From: Rhizophagus clarus | Taxonomy: Eukaryota > Glomeromycota > Glomeromycetes > Glomerales > Glomeraceae | NCBI GenBank assembly: GCA_015698045.1 | Contig: BLAL01000059.1 | Coordinates: 1,275,322 to 1,339,321, forward strand | Length of the DNA: 64,000 nt | Reading direction: 5' to 3' | Part shown: positions 47,560-58,738 of the stretch, piece after piece | Numbering within the stretch: the stretch's first letter is position 1 | Layout of the letters: every line of letters begins with the position of its first letter | The notes under the pieces: model-generated | Database searches by the model: none | Seen by the model: only the letters and a program-made list of their open reading frames with translations | What the model was told of the DNA's origin: nothing | Program-made: the position numbers and the translations under genes

Positions 47560-48000
47560 CTGGAACCTAAAATAAATAAAAGAAACATTAAACTGTTTCT
47601 TTAATATTCAAAAAATATCCCTTCCTCTCTCCTTACATTTCAAGTCCGGAGTCCAGCAAACTGAAAAAAATAAAGAAAGAAATGTTAGTAATGTTTCTTT
47701 AACATTAAAAAAAAATCACCACCCTTTCCAACTTACATTCCCAAGTCCGGTTCGTCCAAGAAGGCCGGCAACCTAAAAAAAATAAAGAAAGAAACATTAG
47801 TAACGTTTCTTTAATATTAAAAAAAAATCACCACCCTTTCTAACTTACATTTCCCAAGTCTAGTTCGTCCAAGAAGGCTGGCAACCTAAAAAAAATAAAG
47901 AAAGAAACGTTAGTAACGTTTCTTTAATATTAAAAAAAAATTCCCCCCACCCCTTCCAACTTACATTCCAAGTCTGGGAGTCCAGCAACCTAAAAAAAAA
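47560..48000. repeat. ~118-bp tandem repeats with a hairpin core
   Basis: Four copies of a unit running CCTAAAAAAAATAAAGAAAG, then AAACGTTAGTAACGTTTCTT, then an A run and CCACCCTTTCCAACTTACAT, then CAAGTCCGG..CCAGCAA. The core is an inverted repeat (GAAACGTT/AACGTTTC), complete in the later copies and degenerate in the first. A related unit is found inside the MULE-type elements. Confidence 0.8.
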
Positions 48001-48539
48001 TAAAAAAAAAATTATGGTTTAGAAAACCGTAAAAATAGATTGATCATGATAATCAATGATCGTCAAATTAAATTAAAATGCCGAAACTATTGCATGTAAA
48101 CGCCAAAAGGTTTCAGCAGTTTAGCAAAAATGAGTTTGATCACGTATTTTGAAAATGTGAAAGATTATTTCAAGATTTTATATTGTAAATTGATAGATTA
48201 GTTCTCTCAATTTGATCTATGGAAAGATTTTAATAACATTTTGGAAGAATCAGCGGTATTAGATCTGTCACGCCTAAATGTACCTTTTTAAAAATTTATT
48301 GGGGACATTTCATCATTACAATATATTATATAATATATGACGACAGATTGTTTATTTAATTAATACTTTAATAAAAAAAAAAATGAATGTTTATTGAATA
48401 AAAGCAATTTATTATAATAAGCTTTAATTACTTATAATTGAGGTCGAATTTTTTAATTTTAGTTGAATATAGGCCGATATTAAATCAAATTATAAAATAG
48501 TAAAAATATTAAAATAATAATTAGATGACTATATAATAT

Positions 48540-48700
48540 ATATATATATTTAATAAAAAATAATAATAATAAAAGATAATAAAAAATAAAAAATAATAAT
48601 AATAAAAATAATAAAAATATAAAAATATAAATAAAAAATAAAAATAAAAATAAAATATAAAAAATACAAAATAAAAAAAAAATAAAAATAAAAAAATATA
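48540..48700. repeat. (AAATA)n-type simple repeat
   Basis: 160 bp composed almost only of A with interspersed T. Lies directly at the 3' end of the trihelix gene. Confidence 0.8.
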
Positions 48701-48702
48701 AT

Positions 48703-49309
48703 TTACAGATTTTGAGGCCGCCGATGCGCAGTGTTTCTACGCTGCCTACGACTGTGGTGGTTCCCTAAGAAATATATATAAATTTAGAACTTAAATAACT
48801 TAAATATAAATTAAAAAAATTCTTAATAATTACCAAATCTGTCCCAAAACCTTGTGCGGAACTGCCTATAATATCTTTCTCCTTCCTGGGACCACCTTCC
48901 ATTTCGCGCACCATTCCTCCATTCACAGAAATTCTAAAAATGTTAATACTATTAATTTTTTATTTTTTTTTATTTTTTTTTTATGATTTATTATTATTTT
49001 ACTAACATTAAAATTCGTGATCAAGTTTCTCCACTTTCTTTCTACCTGTTAGCCAGTGAACCTCACGCAGAACTGTCTTCGAATTCTTCGAGCTAGGCTC
49101 TTCCAGAATTCGGAGCAGTCCCTCCTGGGTATGTCATGGTAGTAGTTGTTCCTTCGCCTTTACATTATTTATTTAATTTTTAGATCAGGAAACGTAAGAG
49201 AAAAAAAAACTAGAATATGATCAAAGTTATTTATTAGTTTTCATTTAATTTTTTACCTCCTATATCTTATTAAATATTCAGTTATTGCATCAGTCCAATT
49301 TGCGGGCAT
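48703..49309 (-). pseudogene. Myb/trihelix-type accessory gene of CACTA 2
   Basis: Reading from 49309: MPANWTDAITEYLIRYR, an intron, RRRNNYYHDIPRRDCSEFWK, SLARRIRRQFCVRFTG, then QVERKWRNLITNF. A further intron precedes NFCEWRNGARNGRW..RFWDRF, and a third the basic tail NHHSRRQRRNTAHRRPQNL. The Trp spacing (W..FW..W) and the SLARRI/QVERKW blocks are those of Myb/SANT-trihelix DNA-binding domains. One TAA in frame follows TG, where relatives have Lys or Arg (compare TDYSGKKCKE in the gene at 59174). Its minus-strand position and basic character suit a protein binding the element's own ends. Splice sites are by eye. Confidence 0.55.
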
Positions 49310-49559
49310 TTTAAGAAAAAGAATATATAATAATAAAAAATAACGGCAACAAATTTTAAGAAAAAGAATATATAATAGAAATAATGACAACAAATTTATT
49401 GTAAGAAAAAAAAAGATGAAACCTCTTTTTAAAAACAATTTTTTATCACCTTGTATTATTATATTAATTACCCTTCAAGAACATTTACGTAAATTGTTCT
49501 AATTTCTCAAATATGTCATGATTGTTATAATCTGTCTTCTTTATATTAATTATAATACA

Positions 49560-49865
49560 GATACGGATCTACAATACAATCAATCACAATGAACAAGTTA
49601 AACTCGACCTAAACTCAATTGTTATGATCGTGATTTCAAAATATCAAGATAAAGGTCTTCTTTTAATTATATATCAAATCTAAAAAAGGTAAAATCTAAT
49701 AATACAGATATGTAAATAAATAGTGTTTTTATTTTGGTTTATAATAAGCTTTTGCCAATTATAGACTACAAATAAAACAATTACGGATCTACAATACATT
49801 ACACAAAGATCTTGAGCGAACGAGTTAAACTCGAGTTAAACTCGAGTTCAACTCGAGTTCAAAGC
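49560..49865. promoter_or_regulatory. Repeat array upstream of the trihelix gene
   Basis: ACGGATCTACAATACA occurs at about 49562 and again about 49782. Each is followed by GAACRAGTTAAACTCGA; in the second, AACTCGAGTT is then repeated three to four times (to about 49862). CTCGAG is a palindrome. The block lies 250-550 bp upstream of the gene start, like the iteron arrays of the two transposase-bearing elements. Confidence 0.45.
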
Positions 49866-50126
49866 GAACAATTTAAATTCAAAATAAAATATCCAAGATT
49901 AACAAAAAAGTTGGTAACATTATAATGAAATCGGTAGTAAAACTTAATTTAATCATCTTTAATTAGGTATAAAAATTCTGATAAATTCAATAAAATCAGT
50001 GATTTTTTAATAATTTTATCAACTCAAGTTGAGCACGAATAGTGAATAATCAAGTTTATGCTTCTTCGCTAATATTGACTTGTGCATTCGATAGGTGACC
50101 GATTTTGTGGCTGATGTGGCTGAATA

Positions 50127-50540
50127 TAATATTACCCAAATAACCAATAAAAATTGATAATTTTGTTGATCATGTGATTGCACGATCATGATTTAATTAT
50201 TTATTTATCGTATTTTTTTTTTTTTTTTCAAAAACTTTTTCTCTCTCTTTCAAATTTTTACTTTATTGTTTTGTCTAAAAAATAAAGATAAAGGTATATT
50301 TTTTGTTGAAATTTCTTTTCCCATTATTATGTTATTTATAATATTACCCAAATAACCAATAAAAATTGATAATTTTGTTGATCATGTGATTGCACGATCA
50401 CGATTTAATTAATTATTTATTTTTTTCAAAACTTTTTTCTCTCTCTCTCAAATTTTTACTTTATTGTTTTTGTCTAAAAAATAAAGATAAAGGTATATTT
50501 TTTGTTGAAATTTCTTTTCCCATTATTATGTTATTCTTAA
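50127..50540. repeat. ~206-bp direct duplication leading into TACTAACA repeat
   Basis: ATAATATTACCCAAATAACC starts at about 50128 and again about 50338. Each copy runs through TTGTTGATCATGTGATTGCA, a T run and AAAGATAAAGGTATATTTTT. From 50540 to about 51000 follows T/C-rich DNA with CTAACATT runs, the same family as 2271-2980 and 63000-63780. Frames here are compositional. Confidence 0.7.
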
Positions 50541-51009
50541 CACTCTTATTAATATATTTTTCCAATGTATTTCTTCTCACTAACGTCCTAAACAATGTTC
50601 TACTATCGAGTTTTTTACTTTATTGGTTTTTCTAAAAAATAAATACAAAGGTACATTTTTTGTTGAAATTTCTTTTTCCATCCTGTTAACACTCTTACTA
50701 ATATTTTTTTCTAATGTGTTTCCTCCTACTAACGTTCCTACTAACAATGTTCTACTGTTAAACATTTTTTATTTCTTACTTTTACTAACACTTCTACTAA
50801 CATTAACACTAACATTAATACTTATACTTTATATTTTTTTTATTGACGTTCCTTTTCTACTTCTACTAACTTTCATACTAACATTAATACTAACACTTTC
50901 TAATGTAAAAATTTTTTTATTAACGTTCCTTTTCTTTTGCTAACACTTCTACTAATATTCATACTAACACTTTTATTACTAACATTTTACTTTCTTTCAA
51001 ATTAAATAG

Positions 51010-51240
51010 ATATAATGAAATGAAAACAAGTAAACAAGTGAACATTAATTGTAAATTTGTGTAAAGAGTAGTGAATTTTTTTTATAATATTTTTGTATAA
51101 TATTTTTTTTATTATCGATTGAAAATATAAATAAAACTTTCAGTAATTACAATTAAATGAATTAAATTACTTTTAAATTACAATTGTATTTAAATTATAA
51201 ATCTACTACTATTAATGCCCCATAAATGCTATACTTTTCG
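51010..51240. other. AT-rich stretch before the right end of CACTA 2
   Basis: No feature recognised other than AT-richness. Confidence 0.3.
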
Positions 51241-51780
51241 GCTATCCGATATGTGTGAAAATTATGAAATTATGCTTATATTTCAAATACAAATAGGATA
51301 CATATTGGGTATATATAGGATACTTATTAGCACTATCCGATAAGTGTATAATATCTGTCCGATATTTTTTTAAAATATATCGGGTACCCAATAAATCTAT
51401 GATATGTAACCGATATTTAACTACCCAATATGTATGAGAAATGTACCCGATATGTACGTTATATGTCACCGATTTTCTGCATCCGACGGGTACATATCGG
51501 GTACCCGATATGTGTAGTATTATTAAATAGCATACACATATTTCACACATATCGGGTACATATCAGGTACCTGATATGTACCTGATATGTACCCGATAGC
51601 ATCGATTTTGACCAGTGTTGACCCTGCAAGATACTAAATATCACCTTTACCTAAGGCCTCAACAACTATGAATACTAATACTACAAGACGTCACCACATC
51701 TGAACAACCGTAAGGTAGACAAGTAAGTTGCGCGATCAACTCACATTGTTAATATAATGATCGAATACATTAGTAGCAAA

Positions 51781-52482
51781 CCGCAACAAAAATAAAAGCC
51801 CCTCGCAAGAGCTTACTTTATTATTAGTATCTATTATTCTATGGTTCAAGAAAGAAGATAACCCGTAGGAATATTTCTTCAATTGTCAGGTAATACCCAT
51901 GTCTTGTTTCCAGATGGAAAGAGCTTGACATCGGGAAATCCATATTTTTTGTTTCGTGAAGAAAATATGTCGATTAGAAAGGTTCTTTAGTAACGCTTCA
52001 ACTTGGGAGGAAGAAAGAAACTGTTCTAAAAGTTTCGATAGAAAATGAGGAATAAAACCTCTAAGAATATCTATAAAGGTAATCTGTATATCAGAAGAAG
52101 ATAAGTCCTAAATAGGTAGAGACAATATTTCATGTTGAGTAATGCTATACGAAGATGAATTAATAATAAATTCTTGGATTGTAACAATTGTTAATTGAAG
52201 GTGAGCTTGAGTTAACCGAATGACCTCTGAGCATAGCCATATATGAGATAAATCTTCTAAAGAGTCGCCACATAGGAAGCAATTAGCATTACCATATAAG
52301 TGGTAAAAGTAGGTTTTGGTGTGTTCTAACGTAGGAAGTTCGTCCATAAATAGTTTAATTTTAAAGGATTTCAAAAGTAATTCTTCAAATGATGTAGAAT
52401 TGATATCATAAGTAGATGATGATAAGGTGAATAATGTTCTTTTCCAGTAAAGTAATAAATCATAAAACGTACTCATATACAA
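51781..52482 (-). pseudogene. LINE 3' fragment (C-terminal zinc-finger region of ORF2)
   Basis: From 52482 down to 52108 an open frame of 124 codons includes LFMDELPTLEHTKTYFYHLY followed by CFLCGDSLEDLSHIWLC. This is the C..C..H..C finger found at the end of many non-LTR reverse transcriptases, with the preceding helix. Upstream catalytic parts are missing and the initiating ATG is fortuitous. DNA below 52108 looks like the matching 3' untranslated part. It is a 5'-truncated relic. Confidence 0.6.
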
Positions 52483-52521
52483 ATGAATACTAAGAATATT
52501 AATCTAATTTTATTTTACATC

Positions 52522-52890
52522 TTAAAAAATATACGTATTAACAAAATATTCATTTTCACAGTTATTTCTTGGTATAATGTGAACTGACATATCAACCGAA
52601 TCTAAGTAAACACATGTATATTGATCAGTTAGCCATAATCTTGGACAGTCGTATATGATCTCTTCTTCTTGTACTTCTTCATACCATCGTAACAAAGCAA
52701 GATTTACTGGCTCTTTTAAACCTTTTGCAGAAAATTCCAATAATAAAAGTGCTTAAATTTAATTCAGTTAATAACATGTCATCATGACAAAAATCTTAAT
52801 AAAAAATTTTAAGCATATCATACCTTTCCATACCACGCAGTTTCTTCAGAAGAGACTACTACATCACTGAACCATTCATTACCATAAAAG
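52522..52890 (-). pseudogene. C-terminal fragment of a transposon-borne protein
   Basis: The upper exon reads NEWFSDVVVSSEETAWYGK up to GTATGA (52828). The lower exon (52740-52522) reads LNLALLRWYEE-like (EPVNLALLRWYEE), CPRLWLTDQYTCVYLD and VHIIPRNN. The second half resembles the C-terminal region of the transposases at 25426 and 57370 (LAYVKWYK..ELWRTEYY..LLPVHRIL). It is cut at 52890 by a CACTGGTC end, so the 5' part is lost or displaced. Confidence 0.5.
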
Positions 52891-53110
52891 CACTGGTCAA
52901 AATCAATACTATCGGGTACATATCGGGCGTCTATATATCAGTGACTAATCAGATACATATCGGGTTTTTATACATATCGGACACCCGATTTGTCACATCT
53001 CAAAATATGTCTAAAATTATAATTATCAAAGACCCCGATATTTAAACTTTTAGTCCCTGATATGTTGGCTAATATATATCGGTTACCCGATATTTGTACG
53101 ATTTTTTAAA
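52891..53110. mobile_element. CACTG-type left end (third copy), partner end not found
   Basis: CACTGGTCAAAATCAATACT and the following 220 bp closely match the left end of the element at 46997, including CCCGATATTTAAAC and ATATATATCGGTTACCCGAT motifs. It is placed and oriented as the left end of the transposase-bearing unit 53529-58187. I see no GACCAGTG right end up to 64000, so that element may be truncated or have a diverged right end. Confidence 0.65.
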
Positions 53111-53528
53111 TGATAATAATCGGATCACATGTTTGTTATTAGTCATTACGTATTTTCAAATTATAAATTAATCCTCTAATATATCTGATATGTAACAAAT
53201 AAAATAGAAATACATTGTCTCGCATGCAGAACGGATTAGATTAAATTTGTTTCAATTAAAGTTTTTTTAAAAATAAACGTAAACACAAATCAATTTTGAA
53301 CCTAGCTTATTAAATTTTTGATTAACTTTTAATTAAACTGCATACGGATGATTGATTCAATTTATTATATAATCAAATAACATAAATCTATTTAAGACTA
53401 GATTTAATGAGTAAAAAGAAAATTATTGAATTATTTTGATTTATGCTTTTTGGTTCTCTTTTATTTTGTTTTTTTTTTAGTTTTTCTCTTCTTTTCTTCT
53501 ATTTGAATTAGAAAAAAAAATTATTGAA

Positions 53529-54730
53529 TTATTTTGATTTATGTTTTTTGGTTCTCTTTTGTTTTGGGTTTTTTTTAGTTTTTCTCTTCTTTCTACTATT
53601 TGAATTAGTTCTATTTGGGATTTCTTCTTTGTCTTTATTGTAGTTATCATCGGTATCATAATCGTATATCGGAATATCAACACTTGAATGGTTAAACTGT
53701 TTGAGCGACTCTTGATTTAAACACCAGTTTGGTGCACCCATAGGTGGTACGCTAGATGCAGATATGTTGTCAGCTTTTTTAGGGTTTAAAGTTGGTGGTT
53801 TTTTCCTTAATAATTCGACCGTCAGATCAATTCGGTCGTGTAATAATCGTAAAAGCTTAAATAAATAAATTACTATTAGTGTTTTTGATAAATAAACTAA
53901 TAAAATAATAAATATACATACTGCAGAAGAACGCCACCATTTATCATAAATGTATACTGATGTTGACTTTTCTTTAACGGCTTCCTCAATAACTTCACCA
54001 TCTTCAACTACTGCAGGTCGGATAACAGTCCAATCTTCCTCAGGATCTGTTTCTTCCCACTCTTCCGAGTGGTAACCCGAATCTTTAAGAATTTTTACAA
54101 GGTCTTCTTCTGGATACCTGACAATATACTTATCTTTACCTTCTATTAAATAGTTTGTTGCTTTTGTTCTTCTTTTTTTTTTCTAGTAATGTAATTGATA
54201 GTTAACTACTAACTTTTCATTTCACATTAATTGAATATTTACTTACGTCTTGCATCCTCGAATTCTTTTTTGCCCTTCTCTTATCTTGTTTTATTCTTTC
54301 TTCTCCTTGATTTTTAATGTTATTTACACGATGCCGAGAACGCCATCGTCCGTACAAAATTTTTAGTAACTTGCCGTTTGTAATATTATATTTTTTATTC
54401 ATGAGCTTGTACAAAGGCGGCAATAGTTTTGTTACTATGTTTTCCTTTTGCTCTACCCAAGTCCGTTCCTCGTCTATTTTATAAGTATCTCTTAATTCCG
54501 AGTCTACCCATATATAGACTTCTTTCTATAGAATAATAGATAAACGTAAATAGAATGAAAAAAAAACCATAAATGATAAATAAATAATAAATAATACTTG
54601 CTTTAATCGTTTTATACGAAGCAGCTGACGATGATGATGAGGAAGAGGAAGAGGAAGCGGAAGCGGAAGAGGAAGAGGAAGAGGAAGAGGAAGAGCTTAC
54701 AGATTCCTGATCACTGTCCCTGTCCATCAT
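53529..54730 (-). CDS. CACTA accessory protein (transposase gene partner), apparently intact
   Basis: Four exons by eye: 54730-54598, about 54521-54247, about 54170-53925 and about 53858-53529. The protein starts MMDRDSDQESV and runs into a pure Ser/Ala tract (about residues 12-37). It continues with a region containing LLPPLYKLMNKKYNITNGKL and a basic WRSRHRVNNIKNQ helix, an acidic region EWEETDPEEDWTVIRP ending YIYDKWWRSS, and a Lys-rich C-terminus (KKRKTKKNPKQKRTKKHK, nuclear-localisation type). The blocks match in order the decayed gene at 20026-22300. The gene is divergent from the transposase at 55049 with 318 bp between starts. Probable role: DNA binding at element ends or regulation; inferred from position and charge. 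Confidence 0.6.
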
Positions 54731-54783
54731 TACTTATATTTCAGTTGAATGCAAAACTTTGAATGAGAAGAAGAGTTTTCAGA

Positions 54784-54970
54784 ACGCGAAAAGGTTGCAT
54801 ATTTATATAGATTTCAGGTGCAACTACGCGAACCTGATCCTGGAAAATTCCGAGGATTCCCTTACGCGAATCTGATTCCGAAGGTTTCCTCACGCGAATC
54901 TGATCAAACGCGAACCTGATCCTGATTACGCAATCCGATTTAAAAGAATTCAACGCGAATCTGATCCTGA
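54784..54970. promoter_or_regulatory. ACGCGAAYCTGATCC iteron array between divergent CACTA genes
   Basis: Copies of ACGCGAAYCTGATYC in one orientation start near 54826, 54864, 54892, 54908 and 54953. Partial copies occur at 54784 (ACGCGAAAAGG) and 54928 (ACGCAATCCGATT). Spacing is 16 to 45 bp. CG is frequent here although rare around it. The array fills the promoter region of both genes. Confidence 0.7.
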
Positions 54971-55048
54971 AAGAATTATACTTCATTTGAATAGCTGTCT
55001 AAATATTCTAAACTTTTTCATATATTTTAGTAAATATATTTTAGCAAA

Positions 55049-58000
55049 ATGAGTAATAAAACTTCAGTAGCCGATTTAATAAAACATAATAAAAATTGTA
55101 AAAATGAAACCTCTGTTGCTGATTTATTAAAGCCCAAAAAGAAGTATTTGTATGCATGTAATTGTATTCTTTGTAATGGTGAAGAAGTTGACCCTCGTAC
55201 TCTAAAGAAACATGCAAAAGACAAACGCCTATGGAAGTTAAACCATAATAGAAAAGATCAAGAAAATGCCATTATGACAAGTGAACAAAATCTCACCAGA
55301 ACAAATTCAAAAAAGCGGAAAATAGATGACCCTGATTCTTTCCAATTAAATAATTCAGATAATGAAGAAGGTATACCGCCTGATTCTTTTCCTGATTCAT
55401 TCCCTGATTCTTTTCAATTAAATGAAGAAGAAAATATAAACACATTTTCATCAAACTTTCGTGTTCCTGCATCTAAACTTGATAAAAATGATGATGATAA
55501 TTATGAAAATGAAGAAGAGACAGATGATAATACAGATCAGGAAGAAGAAAATGAAGGTGAAAATATTTTCACATCTCCCAAATTTGATAGCGATGAAGTG
55601 TTTGTGATGGAAAACTTAAATGATTCGTTGGAAACTGAAATAATTCTATGGCTATTTAAATTCCAACAAAGATTTCGCCTTACTGACACGGCAATTGAAG
55701 CGTTAATAAAATTCTTACATATTGTACTTACTTGTTTAAATAATTCACAATTCAAAAAATTTCCTAACTCCTTATTTAAGGCAAAAGGATATTTGAATAT
55801 TTTGCAACCAAAAATGCAGTTAGCTGTATGCAATAATTGTCATAAAATGCATAATGTTGAAGATATTGTCACATATAAGAAAGAAGGAAAAGTCACCATT
55901 AAGAATTGCCTACATGAAGAATTTCCAGATAATCCAACACCAAGTCGTCGTAACCAATGCAACAATCTGCTTACTGTTCTTAAAAAACGTAAAGGAGAAA
56001 CAATTGCTGTGCCACGTAGTCTTTATCCTAAACCAAGCATTTGTCAGCAATTGAGTATGTTATATCAACGACCTGGTTTTGAAAATATGTTGAAACCATC
56101 AGGATTTCAAAGAAAAGGAGATATCTATTCAGATATTTATGATGGAAAAGTATGGAAAACATTTCCATTTGATGGCAGTACCTTTTTTACGCCAGAAACT
56201 GCCACAAGCCATCTAGGTCTTCTCTTTAATCTTGACTGGTTCCAGCCATTTACCTACACACAACACAGTACTGGTGCAATATATGCATCTATATGCAACC
56301 TTCCAAGATCGGAAAGAAATAAGCCTGAAAACATTATATATTTGGGTTTTTTACCAGGACCAAAAGAGGTAGGATTAGAACGTATCAATCATTATTTGGC
56401 CTCTATTGTAGACAAATTTTTAAAACTTTGGAAGGGTTGGAAAGTACCAAAAACATACCAGTGTCCTGGTGGTTTAAATATAAAGGTTGCATTGATTGTT
56501 GGATCATCTGATATACCAGCTACACGAAAGTTGTTTGGTCATGCATCTGCAGTAATGAAATGCCATAGATGTGAGAAACGTAGTATTTATAGTGGAGAAT
56601 ATAATAAAACTCACTATGGAGGGGATCACAACTATGAGATAAGTACCGCAGAATCACATAAGAAATATGCTCATGAATGGTTGCAATGTAATTTGAAGAA
56701 TTCTAGAGATAATCATTTCAAAAAGCATGGTGTGCGCTGGTCTGAATTGCTTCGTCTTCCGTATATGGATCCTATACGTTTTGCTGCAGTGGATCCAATG
56801 CATTGCCTTTTCCTTGGTGTAGCAAAATGGATAATCAAATCAATTTTTGTGAATCAGGGAAAATTAAGTATGGAACAACTTCGGGTAGCACAACAAAGAA
56901 TGGATCACGTTGAATTACCTTCTGACATCGGTCGCATTCCTCCAAAAATTGCTATTGGAAACGATGGCTTTTCTAATTTGACTGCTGATCAATGGAAAAC
57001 TTTCATCATGATCTATTCGACTAATATTCTATGGAATATGCTAGACAATAGCGATAGAAAGATTTTAGGCCATTTTGTTCGGGCATGTAATCTTTTGGCA
57101 GCAAGATTCATTACCGAAGATGATTTAAAAGAAGCACAAGAAAGGTTAAAAGACATGGCTCACCTCATAGAAAACACATATGGGCCAGAATTCATAACAA
57201 GTAACATACATTTGGCGCTTCACATTCCTGATTGTTGTCGTGATTATGGTCCTATATATAGTTATTGGCTTTTTCCATTTGAGAGACTTAATGGATATAT
57301 AGGTAAAGTCCTGACTTTACATCGATATCTCTTAAATTTTTTAATAAATGTATATTTCTTATTATTTAGGATCGTATCCTAACAGTAATCGACAAATAGA
57401 GCCTGAACTTATGAAAATCGTCCTCAAGAATACTCTTGTAGATTATCACTTAACGTGCAAATGGACATCTGGTCTTCTTGATAAATCTCTTTGCCTTCTT
57501 ATGGCAAGAAAGACTGTAGGTAGTTTGGCCCTCACAGAAGAAAGGGAAGAATTGCAGCATTTTCTATCTATGAGACACAATATATCTACGTTTTCCAAGA
57601 TATATGGTACTGAGACATTACCAGGTCAAATGCTTAAGCCTTCATATTTCAAAGTTATTATGCCTTTAGAATTGCGCAATTTTCTATGTGAATGGTATTC
57701 TATATTATATGAAAAAGAACAAGAAGAAATATTAGGATTTATGGACCTGGTAGTTAATCAGCACGCAAGATTGCAAATTGGCGCTGAAATATTTGGGTCT
57801 ATGATATCAAGTCTACAAGAAAGAAATGCGACCATATTTGCAAAATGGAAAGCAGCTAATGATGAATCAATTGATGCATACCCGGGTGAAGTACAATATT
57901 ACTTTGAGCATACGCTTAGATTTCCTGAAGGACCCAAAACACATCTTCTAGCATACGTGAAATGGTATAAATGTGCACCTTCCTCTGATATTCGATTTAA

Positions 58001-58187
58001 ACATAACTTTATGAGACCAGACATATCAAATACGGAATTGTGGAGAACTGAATACTATGAGGAAGGCTGTGATTCATTGCTACCGGTTCATAGAATATTA
58101 TGTAGAGCTACAAAATTTAAATATGTTACAATTGGAAAACAAAATTACCTATCAATAATACCTTTAAATAGAAAATTTAATTTATAA
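55049..58187 (+). CDS. tnp2-like CACTA transposase (Plavaka-type), intact
   Basis: Exons 55049-57302 and 57370-58187, joined across a 67-bp GTAAAG..TTTAG intron inside a Gly codon, give 1023 residues with no stop. An N-terminal zinc-knuckle-like block (CNCILCNGEEVDPRTLKKHA, about 37-56) is followed by a long acidic linker with PDSFPDSF repeats. The core has SDIYDGKVWKTF, LLFNLDWFQPF (Asp about 394), YLGFLPGPKEVGL, GSSDIPATRKLFG (Asp about 488), KCHRCEKR (about 505) and the signature VDPMHCLFLGVAKWI (about 582). Then come FERLNGYIG across the splice and a C-terminal domain with YPGEVQYYFEH and LAYVKWYK. It catalyses excision and insertion of CACTA elements. It could mobilise the defective copy at 19578, subject to end recognition. 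Confidence 0.88.
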
Positions 58188-58738
58188 ATAAAATGCAGCC
58201 ATGCAAATTACGTAACGGTGTAAAAAATTTCAAACTTGTTTTTAATAAAATGTGATTAGAACGATAAAATGTGGTGAAACATAGTACAATTTGATCATTT
58301 GATAGGAAAATTGTGACGAAATCTAATGGCGAAAACCGAAACCTTTTTATATAATGGATGACGATTCTGAAAATGATGATTACGAAAAATAATATTAATA
58401 ATGATGAAAGTGAGGGAGAGAGAGGAAATTTCGACTAAGATGTAGAGGACTTGTTGAACGAATTCATCAATGTATATGAAAACGAATAAATTTTATTTAT
58501 TTAAAGTTGTCGTAACTCAGAATAATTGATATTGTAATATTGTATTATTTGTAATAAGTTTTCACATTAAAATCTTCGAATATAAGCCTTCAACTGACCC
58601 ACCCGCGACACACCCACGATATAACTCATTTTTTTATTAATAGTTTACCGCGATACAACCGTGACAAGCCCGCGACATGTCTAGTTATTTCATTATATTA
58701 AATCGTGTTACAATTAATAGGGAATTTTTGATGTAACA
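58188..58738. other. 3' flank of the transposase with CCCGCGAC repeats
   Basis: Contains an acidic out-of-frame remnant (about 58364-58490: MDDDSENDDYEK, and in another frame DVEDLLNEFINVYENE). It also holds a cluster of CGCGAC/CCACGAT motifs at 58600-58682, reading ACCCGCGACACACCCACGAT and later AAGCCCGCGACATG. These look like subterminal repeats of a transposon end, but they differ from the CACTGGTC family at 52891. Confidence 0.4.

Larger units (their letters stand above)
46997..51617. mobile_element. CACTA-type transposon 2 (CACTG ends), non-autonomous, 4.6 kb
   Basis: The left end is CACTGGTCAAAATCAATTCT; the right end read inward is CACTGGTCAAAATCGATGCT. It is flanked by the 3-bp duplication TTG (46994-46996 and 51618-51620). 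About 230-400 bp at each end are packed with CATATCGGGTACCCGATATG-like motifs, including a perfect palindrome TATCGGGTACCCGATA. Inside are ~118-bp tandem repeats, a decayed Myb/trihelix-type gene on the minus strand and a CTCGAG array; no transposase. It must have relied on an enzyme supplied by another element. Confidence 0.88.
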
